DNA of 11,445 nucleotides from Thermoproteota archaeon (GCA_013153895.1 JAADDN010000071.1:1-11445), one strand, 5' to 3'; numbered from the stretch's first letter, positions 1-7,054 are shown. Translations and numbers: made by a program. Notes: generated by a model not told the origin, from the letters alone.

Positions 1-33
1 AGTATCTATCGGTGATTTATAGACAATGAAGGG

Positions 34-43
34 TTTATATATA
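34..43 (+). promoter_or_regulatory. TATA box of the AbrB-PhoU gene
   Basis: TTTATATATA matches the crenarchaeal TATA element. Its centre (about 38) predicts transcription start near 64, leaving a leader of about 13 nt before the ATG at 78. The leader ends in a purine-rich TAGGGAG that could act as a weak Shine-Dalgarno sequence. Confidence 0.65.
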
Positions 44-77
44 GCATCTAGAGCATACTTCACTTAGGCATAGGGAG

Positions 78-1163
78 ATGGAGGACATAACATACGCAAC
101 TAAACTGCATGAAGCAGAGACAAGGAAGGTACAGCTAACAGGAGGAGCAACACTCATAGTCTCCCTACCCAAAGAGTGGACGAGACAGGTCAATCTTAGG
201 CCTGGAGATGAGGTGATAATACTACCACAGTTAGATAAGTCTCTCCTGATAGTACCTAAGAAAGCTCTAAGATTTCCACACTTTGAAGCAAGCATAAACC
301 TACGTGAGATAAAGGATCTAAACCAGTCTAAGATAGAGAGACTACTCATAGCGTACTATCTAGCAGGTGTAGACATACTACGCATAGAGTTTGACGGTGA
401 CATGCCTGAGATACGTAGATTAATAAAGAAGATAATACGTGACAAACTCACAGGAATAGAAATAATTGAGGAAAGCAGAGATCAGCTAGTATTACAGAAT
501 CTAGTAAGCACAATAGACACAGACATACACTCACTAATAGTCAAAATGTTGAAATCAATAATAAACATGTTAAATGACCTGAAAGTAGGATTAGAGAGGA
601 GAGACATACCGATACTAAACGACATAGTCGATAGAGATGAGGAGGTAGATAGATTCTACTGGTTCATAAGAAGACTTCTAAAGAAGACTCTCGCATCAGG
701 TCTTCTAATGATATCAATATCAATAAAAGATCCAAGAAGCATATTAGAATACTCAACAATAGGAAAAATGCTTGAAAGAATAGCAGATAATATTGCAGAA
801 ATAGCAAGCGAGATCACGCAGAAGATTGGTGAAAACATATCTAAGATACCTGATGAGATAATTAGAGGAATATCTAAAGTAATAGAGATGCAGTTAAAAC
901 AACTAGAAACATTAATGGACATATTATCGACAAGAAAGCTCACATTCTCAAACATAAATCAGGTAATAGACGAGGCGAGACTAAGAACTGTATCAGAGAT
1001 AGAAAATATACTATCACAGATCTACGGAGAAGAGATTCCTAGAAACATAGCAACATCATTAAGACTAGTACTCTATAACCTATTAAGAATAACAGAGTAC
1101 ACTATAGATGTAGCAGAAGCATTACTAGACATGATTATAGACAACATGGTCAAGATAACTTAA
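78..1163 (+). CDS. AbrB/SpoVT-PhoU family regulator
   Basis: This 361-residue cytoplasmic protein probably regulates phosphate uptake or a related process. Residues about 15-60 form a SpoVT/AbrB swapped-hairpin domain (LPKEW, then LRPGDEVIIL), which usually binds DNA. The rest is helical with two PhoU-like bundles, about 145-245 and 260-355. They carry acidic PhoU metal-site patterns: E233-x3-D237-x3-E241 and E340-x3-D344-x2-AE. The AbrB plus PhoU fusion is a familiar archaeal architecture. No pst transporter genes are next to it, so a link to phosphate is known of the family and not shown here. The ATG at 78 is preceded by a TATA box and a short purine-rich leader. The 3' end overlaps the convergent ATPase gene by 14 bp. 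Confidence 0.85.
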   Translation: MEDITYATKLHEAETRKVQLTGGATLIVSLPKEWTRQVNLRPGDEVIILPQLDKSLLIVPKKALRFPHFEASINLREIKDLNQSKIERLLIAYYLAGVDILRIEFDGDMPEIRRLIKKIIRDKLTGIEIIEESRDQLVLQNLVSTIDTDIHSLIVKMLKSIINMLNDLKVGLERRDIPILNDIVDRDEEVDRFYWFIRRLLKKTLASGLLMISISIKDPRSILEYSTIGKMLERIADNIAEIASEITQKIGENISKIPDEIIRGISKVIEMQLKQLETLMDILSTRKLTFSNINQVIDEARLRTVSEIENILSQIYGEEIPRNIATSLRLVLYNLLRITEYTIDVAEALLDMIIDNMVKIT

Positions 1164-2334
1164 CAATAGAATCAACAGGAACAGATACCTGAACAATCCT
1201 TCTCAAAGAACCTACAAAACCTAGAACAACATAAGAACCTTCATAATCTATACCATAACTCTCAAACTTAGACAAAACATCATTAATAGATTTACCATGA
1301 ACAGTCGCGAGAACTTGAAGACCAGATCTCAAGCCTATCCTAAATGCCTCATAATGTTCCCTCTCTCTTAACTCACCAATAACAAGCATTCCACCACCTC
1401 TATGCAGAACTTTCTCAATCTCTCTAACTCTACCATAGACTGACCTATATTTTAAGAATAGAACATTATCAGGAAGCCAGATCTCATCTGCCTCATCAAC
1501 ACACACAATCTTAACATTAGGATTATCATTAACTACCTCTAGTAAGATAGCGTTCAATAATGTAGTCTTTCCAGATCCTGGAGGACCAATAATTATCAGA
1601 TTATCACCTTCTTTAACCCTCTTAACTATCTTTTTTAGTACAGTCTGTGAAGCTAAGTTAAGTTTAGCTAGCTCAGTCAGTGTGAGAGGTCTTCTATGTA
1701 TTCTTACGTGAATTATAGCATCTTCAGTACATGGCCATACGTCAATGCTCACTCTTAACCTAACAATATTGCCGATGTTTATAGAGTAGAGTGCTGAAGG
1801 ATTATCAAAATTTAGATCATGACCTGCTAAGAAAGTTAATTCTATAAATCTCTTAATAATTTTCGATAATTCTCTTCTCTTAACGTCTAACGGCTCTATT
1901 ATGAGTCCTCTCTTAACTACATATACTCCTCTTCCAGTTACATAAAGATCTTCAACATCTTCTACATCAAGTAGTTCGGAGATAATTTTGAGACCTATAC
2001 TCTCTAGCACGCACTTAGCAGCTTCATAATCATCTTCTAAACATGTTCTAGCTATAATGTACCTCGTATTAATTATTTTCTCTAAAGTTATCAATCCTTT
2101 AGGCATTATTCTTGATAATAATTCACAGAATAGTGACTTATAATCACGTGAGTATTTTCTAGTTATTTCAAGAAGATTAGCTATCTCTCTTAAACATGAA
2201 TATTCTTTTCTCGATAACTCTACATCATCGTTACCTATTCTAAATATGTTGCATGGAAAGAGCTCGCAATCTAGGCATCTAGTGATTATATAGCATAGTT
2301 TTGTTAAATATGTTGAGTAATCTTTCTCAGACAT
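1150..2334 (-). CDS. PilT/VirB11-type secretion ATPase (type II/IV family)
   Basis: A 394-residue ATPase of the GspE/PilT/VirB11 superfamily, which power pilus, archaellum or secretion machines. The C-terminal RecA-like domain has Walker A GPPGSGKTT (250-258), an Asp box VCVDEADE (277-284), a Walker B region LVIGELRERE (317-326) and a His box ATVHG (343-347). An N2-type domain occupies about 110-215. The first 50 residues are unusual in carrying C14, C20, C23, C28 and C47, which may bind a metal. No membrane platform protein, prepilin or peptidase gene is nearby, so its machine is unknown. The ATG lies 5 bp after the TFB stop and no separate promoter is evident, so the two are probably cotranscribed. 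Its 3' end overlaps the convergent PhoU gene by 14 bp. The family is certain; the role is not. Confidence 0.88.
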   Translation of the reverse strand: MSEKDYSTYLTKLCYIITRCLDCELFPCNIFRIGNDDVELSRKEYSCLREIANLLEITRKYSRDYKSLFCELLSRIMPKGLITLEKIINTRYIIARTCLEDDYEAAKCVLESIGLKIISELLDVEDVEDLYVTGRGVYVVKRGLIIEPLDVKRRELSKIIKRFIELTFLAGHDLNFDNPSALYSINIGNIVRLRVSIDVWPCTEDAIIHVRIHRRPLTLTELAKLNLASQTVLKKIVKRVKEGDNLIIIGPPGSGKTTLLNAILLEVVNDNPNVKIVCVDEADEIWLPDNVLFLKYRSVYGRVREIEKVLHRGGGMLVIGELREREHYEAFRIGLRSGLQVLATVHGKSINDVLSKFESYGIDYEGSYVVLGFVGSLRRIVQVSVPVDSIVKLS

Positions 2335-2339
2335 GATTA

Positions 2340-3200
2340 TTACTGTACTTTTCCTCTAATCATTTTCTCTATCCTTCTAACATGTTCTCTTAATGTTACT
2401 GGACTCACATTTAGTACTGATGCTACATCTACTATCGTTATTGGACTCTTTACTCTACGTGATGCTATCACTACTAGTGCTGCCGCTAGAGTCTTTGGAC
2501 TCTTTCCCTGTAACTTTCTCAGTGGTAAGTCCTCGAGGATAGTTGCTACTTCTCTACTAATCTTCATTTTTTCTACGTCAGGTATGTTAAGTCTCGATAT
2601 TATATATCCCACGTATGATTTAACTCTCTCACTTAGTCCTCTAACAAGTGCTACTCCCGAGCTTGAAACTATGTCTAGCATGTCTGAAGTTGATACTTTA
2701 TGACCAAGTTTTTGAAACTCCTCAGCTATCTCTCTAGGTGAGACAGGTAAGTTATGCATAAGTACTACATAGAGTACTGCAGCTGCTGCAAGCTTGTAAC
2801 TTGATATGTCCCTACTTCCCAGATCTGTACCATACTTACGTAATAATCTTCTAAGAATCTGTAATGCAAGCTCTATCTGCCTCTCGCCTAGACCTAGCTT
2901 ACGTGCGACAGCCTTTAGACAAGATATAGCTCTCTTCTCTACTCTCAGACGAGAACGTACATCAAAGTCCAGCTTTCTGAGCTTCATCATCCTGATCTTT
3001 CCAAGCTCCTTCTTCACTAGATCCTGAACATTTGGAACTATACCAACCTCATCGCTCACAGATGTCAATGGCTCATTCTGTAGCTGTGATACTGATGGCA
3101 CGTACTCAACATCTATCACTGTACCACAGTTCGTACATACGTACTCTCCTCTCTCTGGGTCAAGTATCACGTTTCTTGAGCCGCAGTAGGGGCAGTACAC
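2340..3200 (-). CDS. tfb: Transcription initiation factor B (TFB), divergent paralogue
   Basis: A TFIIB-type factor (286 aa) that recruits RNA polymerase to TBP-bound promoters. The N-terminal zinc ribbon uses C3, C6, C22 and C25. Two cyclin folds follow: about 88-165, with the LAAAAVLYVV helix, and about 190-282, with GKSPKTLAAALVVIASRR and a helix-turn-helix at about 253-280. The linker is unusual. Canonical TFBs carry a B-reader/B-linker with a PLTYTIHDKGLST-like stretch, and here only NEPLTSVSDEVGIVP (42-56) corresponds. This suggests a secondary TFB and not the housekeeping one. The start is GTG, about 27 bp downstream of a TATA-like CTTATAGT, which fits a leaderless mRNA. The ATPase gene follows 5 bp after the stop. 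Confidence 0.9.
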   Translation of the reverse strand: MYCPYCGSRNVILDPERGEYVCTNCGTVIDVEYVPSVSQLQNEPLTSVSDEVGIVPNVQDLVKKELGKIRMMKLRKLDFDVRSRLRVEKRAISCLKAVARKLGLGERQIELALQILRRLLRKYGTDLGSRDISSYKLAAAAVLYVVLMHNLPVSPREIAEEFQKLGHKVSTSDMLDIVSSSGVALVRGLSERVKSYVGYIISRLNIPDVEKMKISREVATILEDLPLRKLQGKSPKTLAAALVVIASRRVKSPITIVDVASVLNVSPVTLREHVRRIEKMIRGKVQ

Positions 3201-3223
3201 GTCTAATATATTCTCGAGTCTCG

Positions 3224-3231
3224 ACTATAAG
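3224..3231 (-). promoter_or_regulatory. TATA box of the TFB-ATPase unit
   Basis: Read on the minus strand this is CTTATAGT. Its centre is about 27 bp from the GTG at 3200, the spacing expected for a leaderless transcript. A second AT-rich stretch, AATATATTA at about 3205-3213, is too close to the start to be the TATA box for that codon. Confidence 0.5.
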
Positions 3232-3276
3232 TCAAGTGTGTACTACGAGTTCAGTAGCGAGAGTAGTCCGAAACTT

Positions 3277-3630
3277 TTAGCGTTCTCTCACTCTCAAGCC
3301 AACATACACCTTATCACCAACCTCTCCAAGCTCACAACCTTTAACCTCAAGTATGAGTCCTCCTATAGATATCCTTGTTCTGCTCCCATCCTTATAATAT
3401 ATTCTTCCCCACATATAGACATCCCAGTTCTCTCTATACTTCTCATCTTTCTGATGATCTATGCATAGGTATACTTGATCACCCTCACTTATCTTCACGT
3501 TAAGAACCTCCTCAGGGTACTCGAGATATATCTCTCTACCTGAATCATCAACCATGTGTAGAGCCTTTATTGAAGGATAGTCTGGCATAGGCTCTACCTT
3601 AACAACTTTGAATTTTCCCTCAAACTTCAT
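3277..3630 (-). CDS. rpoG: DNA-directed RNA polymerase subunit Rpo8 (RpoG, Rpb8 orthologue)
   Basis: A small RNA polymerase subunit of about 117 aa, the crenarchaeal counterpart of eukaryotic Rpb8, which sits on the outer side of the largest subunit. The C-terminal pattern is diagnostic: YMWGRIYYKDGSR, then ISIGGLILEVKG, then VGDKVYVGLRV. It follows the eukaryotic Rpb8 ending, in which a YGKVYRI strand precedes YVSYGGLLMRLQG. The start is chosen at ATG 3630 (MKFEGKFKVVKVEP). A longer reading from TTG 3651 would begin inside the TATA box, and ATG 3630 lies about 26 bp from the TATA centre, giving a leaderless mRNA. The gene diverges from the Sm-like gene. Its stop is 76 bp before the TFB start. 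Confidence 0.88.
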   Translation of the reverse strand: MKFEGKFKVVKVEPMPDYPSIKALHMVDDSGREIYLEYPEEVLNVKISEGDQVYLCIDHQKDEKYRENWDVYMWGRIYYKDGSRTRISIGGLILEVKGCELGEVGDKVYVGLRVRER

Positions 3631-3650
3631 CTCTGTGCCATGTCGATACA

Positions 3651-3661
3651 AAATATATAAG
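3651..3661. promoter_or_regulatory. Shared bidirectional TATA element of rpo8 and the Sm-like gene
   Basis: AAATATATAAG is nearly self-complementary (TATATA core), so it reads as a TATA box on both strands. Its centre is about 26 bp from ATG 3630 on the minus strand and about 26-27 bp from GTG 3683 on the plus strand. Both distances match leaderless initiation. I see no second TATA-like element between the two start codons (3630 and 3683). Confidence 0.7.
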
Positions 3662-3682
3662 CTTGACTACGAAGACCTTACA

Positions 3683-4108
3683 GTGTCAACGCCTCTGTCA
3701 GAAGCATCACGTAGGTTCATGTTGGAGCTGATGAACATGTTAAATAGAAAGGTCAGGATATCGCTAACATCGGGAGCAGAGATCGAGGGAACACTGCTCG
3801 GCTTTAACGATAATCTAGACATAGTGCTAGGAGACGTCACGCTTCCAGGAAATAAGAAGATTCCTCGTATGGTGATAATGAGACACATAATAGGAACAAT
3901 ATCACTAACAGAGGAGAGACTAGAGCTTAGAGAGCTAGCAAAAATACTTGAGAAGTACTTTCCAGGAATGGTCAGGTACGTGGAGGAGGCTAACATAATA
4001 CTTGTCGGTGACAGAATAAGAGTCACAGAAGCTGGAGTTGAAGGAGCTGGACCACTAGCTAAGAGAGTCAAGGAGATATTTGACGAGTTTCTCAGAGCAA
4101 GAAGATAA
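3683..4108 (+). CDS. Sm-like RNA-binding protein (SmAP3 type) with C-terminal domain
   Basis: An archaeal Sm/Lsm protein of 141 aa, expected to form a ring that binds U-rich RNA. The Sm1 motif is VRISLTSGAEIEGTLLGFND followed by NLDIVLGDV, and the Sm2 motif is MVIMRHIIGTISL. A C-terminal domain of about 65 residues follows (from LRELAKILEKYFPGMVRYVE to the end). This resembles the two-domain SmAP3 of Pyrobaculum, whose extra domain has no firmly assigned function. The start is inferred as GTG 3683, about 26 bp from the shared TATA centre. ATG 3719 is the alternative and would remove 12 residues. The stop is 2 bp from the tgtA ATG, so the two are almost certainly one operon. That pairs an RNA chaperone-like ring with a tRNA-modification enzyme. 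Confidence 0.86.
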   Translation: MSTPLSEASRRFMLELMNMLNRKVRISLTSGAEIEGTLLGFNDNLDIVLGDVTLPGNKKIPRMVIMRHIIGTISLTEERLELRELAKILEKYFPGMVRYVEEANIILVGDRIRVTEAGVEGAGPLAKRVKEIFDEFLRARR

Positions 4109-4110
4109 TA

Positions 4111-5769
4111 ATGTTCGAGATACTTGACAAGGACCTAGCAGGAAGGATAGGAAAGTTATACACTAAGACTGGCATAATTGAAACCCCAGCTCTATTTCCA
4201 GTAATAAATCCACAGAAGCAAACAGTGACTCTAGAAGAGATAAAGAGCATAGGTTTTAGACAGATAATAACTAACTCCTACCTGATAAAGAAAAATTTTG
4301 GAGACCTATGTACAGAAGTAGGAGTTCATAACCTACTACAGTGGGATCTACCTATAATGACAGACTCAGGAGCATACCAGCTCATGGAGTATGGAGAAGT
4401 TGAAGTAGACCCAGATGAGATACTTAAGTATCAGATAGATATAGGAACAGACATAGGAGTCATACTAGATGTACCTACAAGAGCAAACACAGATAGAGAG
4501 ATAGTGTTCCTAGAGGTAGAAGAGACCCTTAGAAGAGCTAGAAGAGCACTTCTACTTAGAGAAGAGTACGATCCTGAACATAGAACTCTACTAGTAGGAC
4601 CAGTACAAGGCGGTGAACATGTAGACATAGTTGCATACTCTGCTAAAAAGTTATCAGAAATGGACTTCGAGATATATGCTATAGGTAGCGTCACTCTACA
4701 CCTAGAGCAGTATAACTTCGAAAAGATAGTTGACATGATCATGGCAGCTAAACTAAACCTCCCACTAGGAAAACCAGTACACTTATTTGGAGCAGGACAT
4801 CCACTCATAATGCCTATAGCAGTAGCACTTGGAATAGACATGTTTGACTCAGCAAGCTACATACTCTATGCAAGAGATGATAGGATAATGCTTCCTGATA
4901 GAACACTGAGAATTGAAGATGTTAAGATCGAGTACATACCATGCTGCTGTCCTGTATGTTCTAAGTACAGTGTGAAGGAATTGAAAGAAATGAGCAAAGA
5001 TGAGAGGGAGAGACTAATAGCTATACATAACCTACATATACTAAAGAGAGAGATAGAGGAGATAAAGCAGAGGATTAAGGAAGGAACATTATGGGAATAT
5101 CTTCAAGAAAAGTCTGCAGCTGATGCACGACTAAGAAGAGCATTCATCAGAATAGTTAAGCTTAGGAAAATTCTTGAAAAACTTACACCAACAACGAGAG
5201 GGGACATACATGGCATAGATATAACATGTATCTTAGATATAGCAAGACCACACATAGTTCAACATACTAGAAAATTGGTAAACAGATATGTTCCTCCACA
5301 TAAGGAGATCCTACTTATACTACCTGATCCTGAAGAGAAACCGTATAATAGGAGCATCATGTTTATAAAGGTTGTAAATGTTCTTAAGAACTTGAACATG
5401 TTGAATAGAGTACACATATGCTTTCTAAGTGATATATTTGGGATAGTTCCTCACGAGATATCAGATATATACCCACTAGCACAATATGAGGATGCTAGAT
5501 ATCTAAAATGTGTAAGAAACATTGGAAAAACATTAACATTAACATACTTAAAAAGCAAGATCTCTAACTATAAGATCATCATAGCTATGTTACCGAAAAA
5601 CGAGCTTGAGGAGTTGAGAAGAATGTTGAGAAGCTTAAAGGTGAATGTGAAGTTCATAGGTTTCACTCTCTACGGACCTGATGATAAGGTGAGCATAGAC
5701 TCTATATGTAGTATGGTGCTCCCTCACGTCTTCTCTGCTCTTCTTCGAGAGCCTTACGAAGCTGCATGA
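4111..5769 (+). CDS. tgtA: Archaeosine tRNA-guanine transglycosylase, catalytic subunit
   Basis: Exchanges guanine-15 in the tRNA D-loop for preQ0, the first tRNA-level step to archaeosine. The TIM-barrel domain (about 1-345) has TDSGAYQ with catalytic Asp D85, a second catalytic Asp in MFDSASY (D246), the VQGG motif, and a zinc site C278-x-C280-x2-C283 plus H306. Spacing matches archaeal ArcTGT. Residues about 365-540 form a second domain with PDPEEKPYNRS (405-415) and FGIVPHE, resembling the core of ArcS. The C-terminal C2 and PUA domains of full-length ArcTGT (about 580 aa in Pyrococcus) are absent. A separate gene at 8977-9435 encodes those pieces. Start ATG is 2 bp after the Sm stop. The last 68 bp overlap the convergent PAC2-family gene. 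Confidence 0.93.
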   Translation: MFEILDKDLAGRIGKLYTKTGIIETPALFPVINPQKQTVTLEEIKSIGFRQIITNSYLIKKNFGDLCTEVGVHNLLQWDLPIMTDSGAYQLMEYGEVEVDPDEILKYQIDIGTDIGVILDVPTRANTDREIVFLEVEETLRRARRALLLREEYDPEHRTLLVGPVQGGEHVDIVAYSAKKLSEMDFEIYAIGSVTLHLEQYNFEKIVDMIMAAKLNLPLGKPVHLFGAGHPLIMPIAVALGIDMFDSASYILYARDDRIMLPDRTLRIEDVKIEYIPCCCPVCSKYSVKELKEMSKDERERLIAIHNLHILKREIEEIKQRIKEGTLWEYLQEKSAADARLRRAFIRIVKLRKILEKLTPTTRGDIHGIDITCILDIARPHIVQHTRKLVNRYVPPHKEILLILPDPEEKPYNRSIMFIKVVNVLKNLNMLNRVHICFLSDIFGIVPHEISDIYPLAQYEDARYLKCVRNIGKTLTLTYLKSKISNYKIIIAMLPKNELEELRRMLRSLKVNVKFIGFTLYGPDDKVSIDSICSMVLPHVFSALLREPYEAA

Positions 5770-6451
5770 GCTCCTCCTCATATTTGCTTGCTAGCTCTCT
5801 AAGCTTACTAATATCTACAGGAACATTAAAACACTTAGAGAAGAATTCTATACCTACAGCAGCTGCTGTAGGATCAGCTCTCCATTTACATGCGTATGGT
5901 AGTATAGCTATGGCTGGAAATCCATTTCTCTCAAACTCAGTTAATAATAGTGCTAATGGACCTACAACATTATAGAACATGTCCATCTCTTTAGCATCGC
6001 ACTTAGATATTCCTAACTCTCTAAACTTTCCTGTAGTTACTACTCTAAGAGGAGAGGGATCGTTTCCTCTAGTCTCATTATCTAGACCTCCAAAGAGGAT
6101 AGCCATCCTGTACCCGTTCTCTATAACCCATCCTGCTAATGTACGTATTAGACTATACATAATTTTCTCATAGAATCCCCAGTTTGCTAAGAAAAGTGTT
6201 ACTCCAGAAGACTCTGAGTGATATATCTCTGCAGGCGTGTTAAGTAGCTCCTGATTAAATGCATATCCACAGTATGCTGGCTCTTCAATCATCTCAACAT
6301 AACCAACCCTCTCACATTCAAGACTCGTTATTAGGTATCTAACAGATATGTGACCTACGAGACCGATACCGTGAAACCCTGTGACAAAGTACCTTCTATT
6401 AAATATTGGCTTAGTCATTATTATCCTCACTTTTCTAGGAGATGACGTCAT
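5702..6451 (-). CDS. PAC2-family protein (proteasome assembly chaperone-like)
   Basis: A 249-residue protein of the PAC2 family, related to eukaryotic proteasome-assembly chaperones. The archaeal members' exact function is uncertain. The N-terminal glycine motif FHGIGLVGHI (about 26-35), LFGGLDNETRG (about 119-129) and the WRADPTAA segment near 205 are typical. The tail (about 215-243) is a charged helix likely to form a coiled coil. It is encoded in the 68 bp that overlap the convergent tgtA. A TATA-like element centred about 6479 puts the start near 6453, so ATG 6451 would be leaderless. A second in-frame ATG at 6418 follows GTGAGG at 6-nt spacing and is a credible alternative, removing 11 residues. 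No proteasome genes are in the window; the AAA ATPase Cdc48 is 4 kb away. Confidence 0.85.
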   Translation of the reverse strand: MTSSPRKVRIIMTKPIFNRRYFVTGFHGIGLVGHISVRYLITSLECERVGYVEMIEEPAYCGYAFNQELLNTPAEIYHSESSGVTLFLANWGFYEKIMYSLIRTLAGWVIENGYRMAILFGGLDNETRGNDPSPLRVVTTGKFRELGISKCDAKEMDMFYNVVGPLALLLTEFERNGFPAIAILPYACKWRADPTAAAVGIEFFSKCFNVPVDISKLRELASKYEEELMQLRKALEEEQRRREGAPYYI

Positions 6452-6474
6452 TGACCTACATACGGGCTACTCTA

Positions 6475-6484
6475 CTATTATACC
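6475..6484 (-). promoter_or_regulatory. TATA-like box of the PAC2-family gene
   Basis: On the minus strand it reads GGTATAATAG. Its centre is about 27 bp from ATG 6451. It lies in the 48-bp gap after tfe, so PAC2 can be transcribed separately from the upstream hflX-tfe unit. Confidence 0.5.
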
Positions 6485-6499
6485 TTACCGCTCTTCACT

Positions 6500-7054
6500 C
6501 TACTTCGAGTAATCTTGTAATAGTTTGAGCACCTTTATGAGATACTCAACCTCCTGCGTCTGATCTGACTGTGCTAGTGGTGTCTCATCACGAGGACACT
6601 TAAAGTCGTAGTCATATGCTTCATCTACAGAGTATCTTCTATAACAGTTAGGACAGTAATAGTATGCTTCTGATGTAGCTACATCAAGAATGTTCTTAAG
6701 AACCTCGCAGACCCTCTTAACCCTGTTCTTAAGCATCTTCTGAATAAGCTCCTCATTCAGAACCCACCTGGTCTCATATCTACCTCTATCAGGATCGACA
6801 ACCTCCTTCTCTGCCTCTATAAGATTATGCTTAAACAGTACTTGAAGAACCTTCCTAACCTCACTAGTCTCAACGTTTAGAGATGATGCAATCTTGTCCT
6901 CACTTAAACTCTCATTCTTCTTTAATAACGTTATTGCTGTCTTAACTGCGAGTTTTCCTAGATCGTTATTATCATATTCAAAACTGACTATCCTCTCGAT
7001 AAGGTTAAGATAGATCTTCACGAGTGGACTGATAGTTAACTTTTCTTGACTCAT
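6500..7054 (-). CDS. tfe: Transcription initiation factor E, alpha subunit (TFE)
   Basis: A general transcription factor that helps open the promoter and stabilises the RNA polymerase complex. In crenarchaea it acts with TFE beta. An N-terminal winged-helix domain (about 10-105) contains DKIASSLNVETSEVRKVLQVL. A zinc ribbon follows at about 130-160: YYCPNCYRRYSVDEAYDYDF, then KCPRDETPL. The ribbon has C134, C137 and C153, but the fourth position of the second CxxC is D156. The 184-residue length is normal for archaeal TFE. The ATG lies 14 bp after the hflX stop, with GTGAGGG at 7-nt spacing as ribosome-binding site, so tfe is read from the hflX transcript by translation of an internal cistron. 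TFE beta is not seen in the window. Confidence 0.93.
   Translation of the reverse strand: MSQEKLTISPLVKIYLNLIERIVSFEYDNNDLGKLAVKTAITLLKKNESLSEDKIASSLNVETSEVRKVLQVLFKHNLIEAEKEVVDPDRGRYETRWVLNEELIQKMLKNRVKRVCEVLKNILDVATSEAYYYCPNCYRRYSVDEAYDYDFKCPRDETPLAQSDQTQEVEYLIKVLKLLQDYSK

Noticed and set aside
2806..3280. Two open frames on the plus strand opposite TFB and its upstream region (2806-3027 and 3032-3280)
   Set aside because: They lie antisense to a clear TFB gene, show no domain pattern, and have no TATA box at a fitting distance.
3630..3651. Longer Rpo8 starting at TTG 3651
   Set aside because: The TTG overlaps the TATA element, so that codon could not be transcribed from it; ATG 3630 fits the leaderless spacing.
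3608..3682. Longer Sm-like protein starting at TTG 3608
   Set aside because: This region lies within rpo8 and the shared promoter; the extra residues resemble no Sm protein.
4431..4841. 136-codon minus-strand frame inside tgtA
   Set aside because: Antisense to the catalytic core of tgtA; its Ser/Thr-rich, motif-free translation is typical of a shadow frame.
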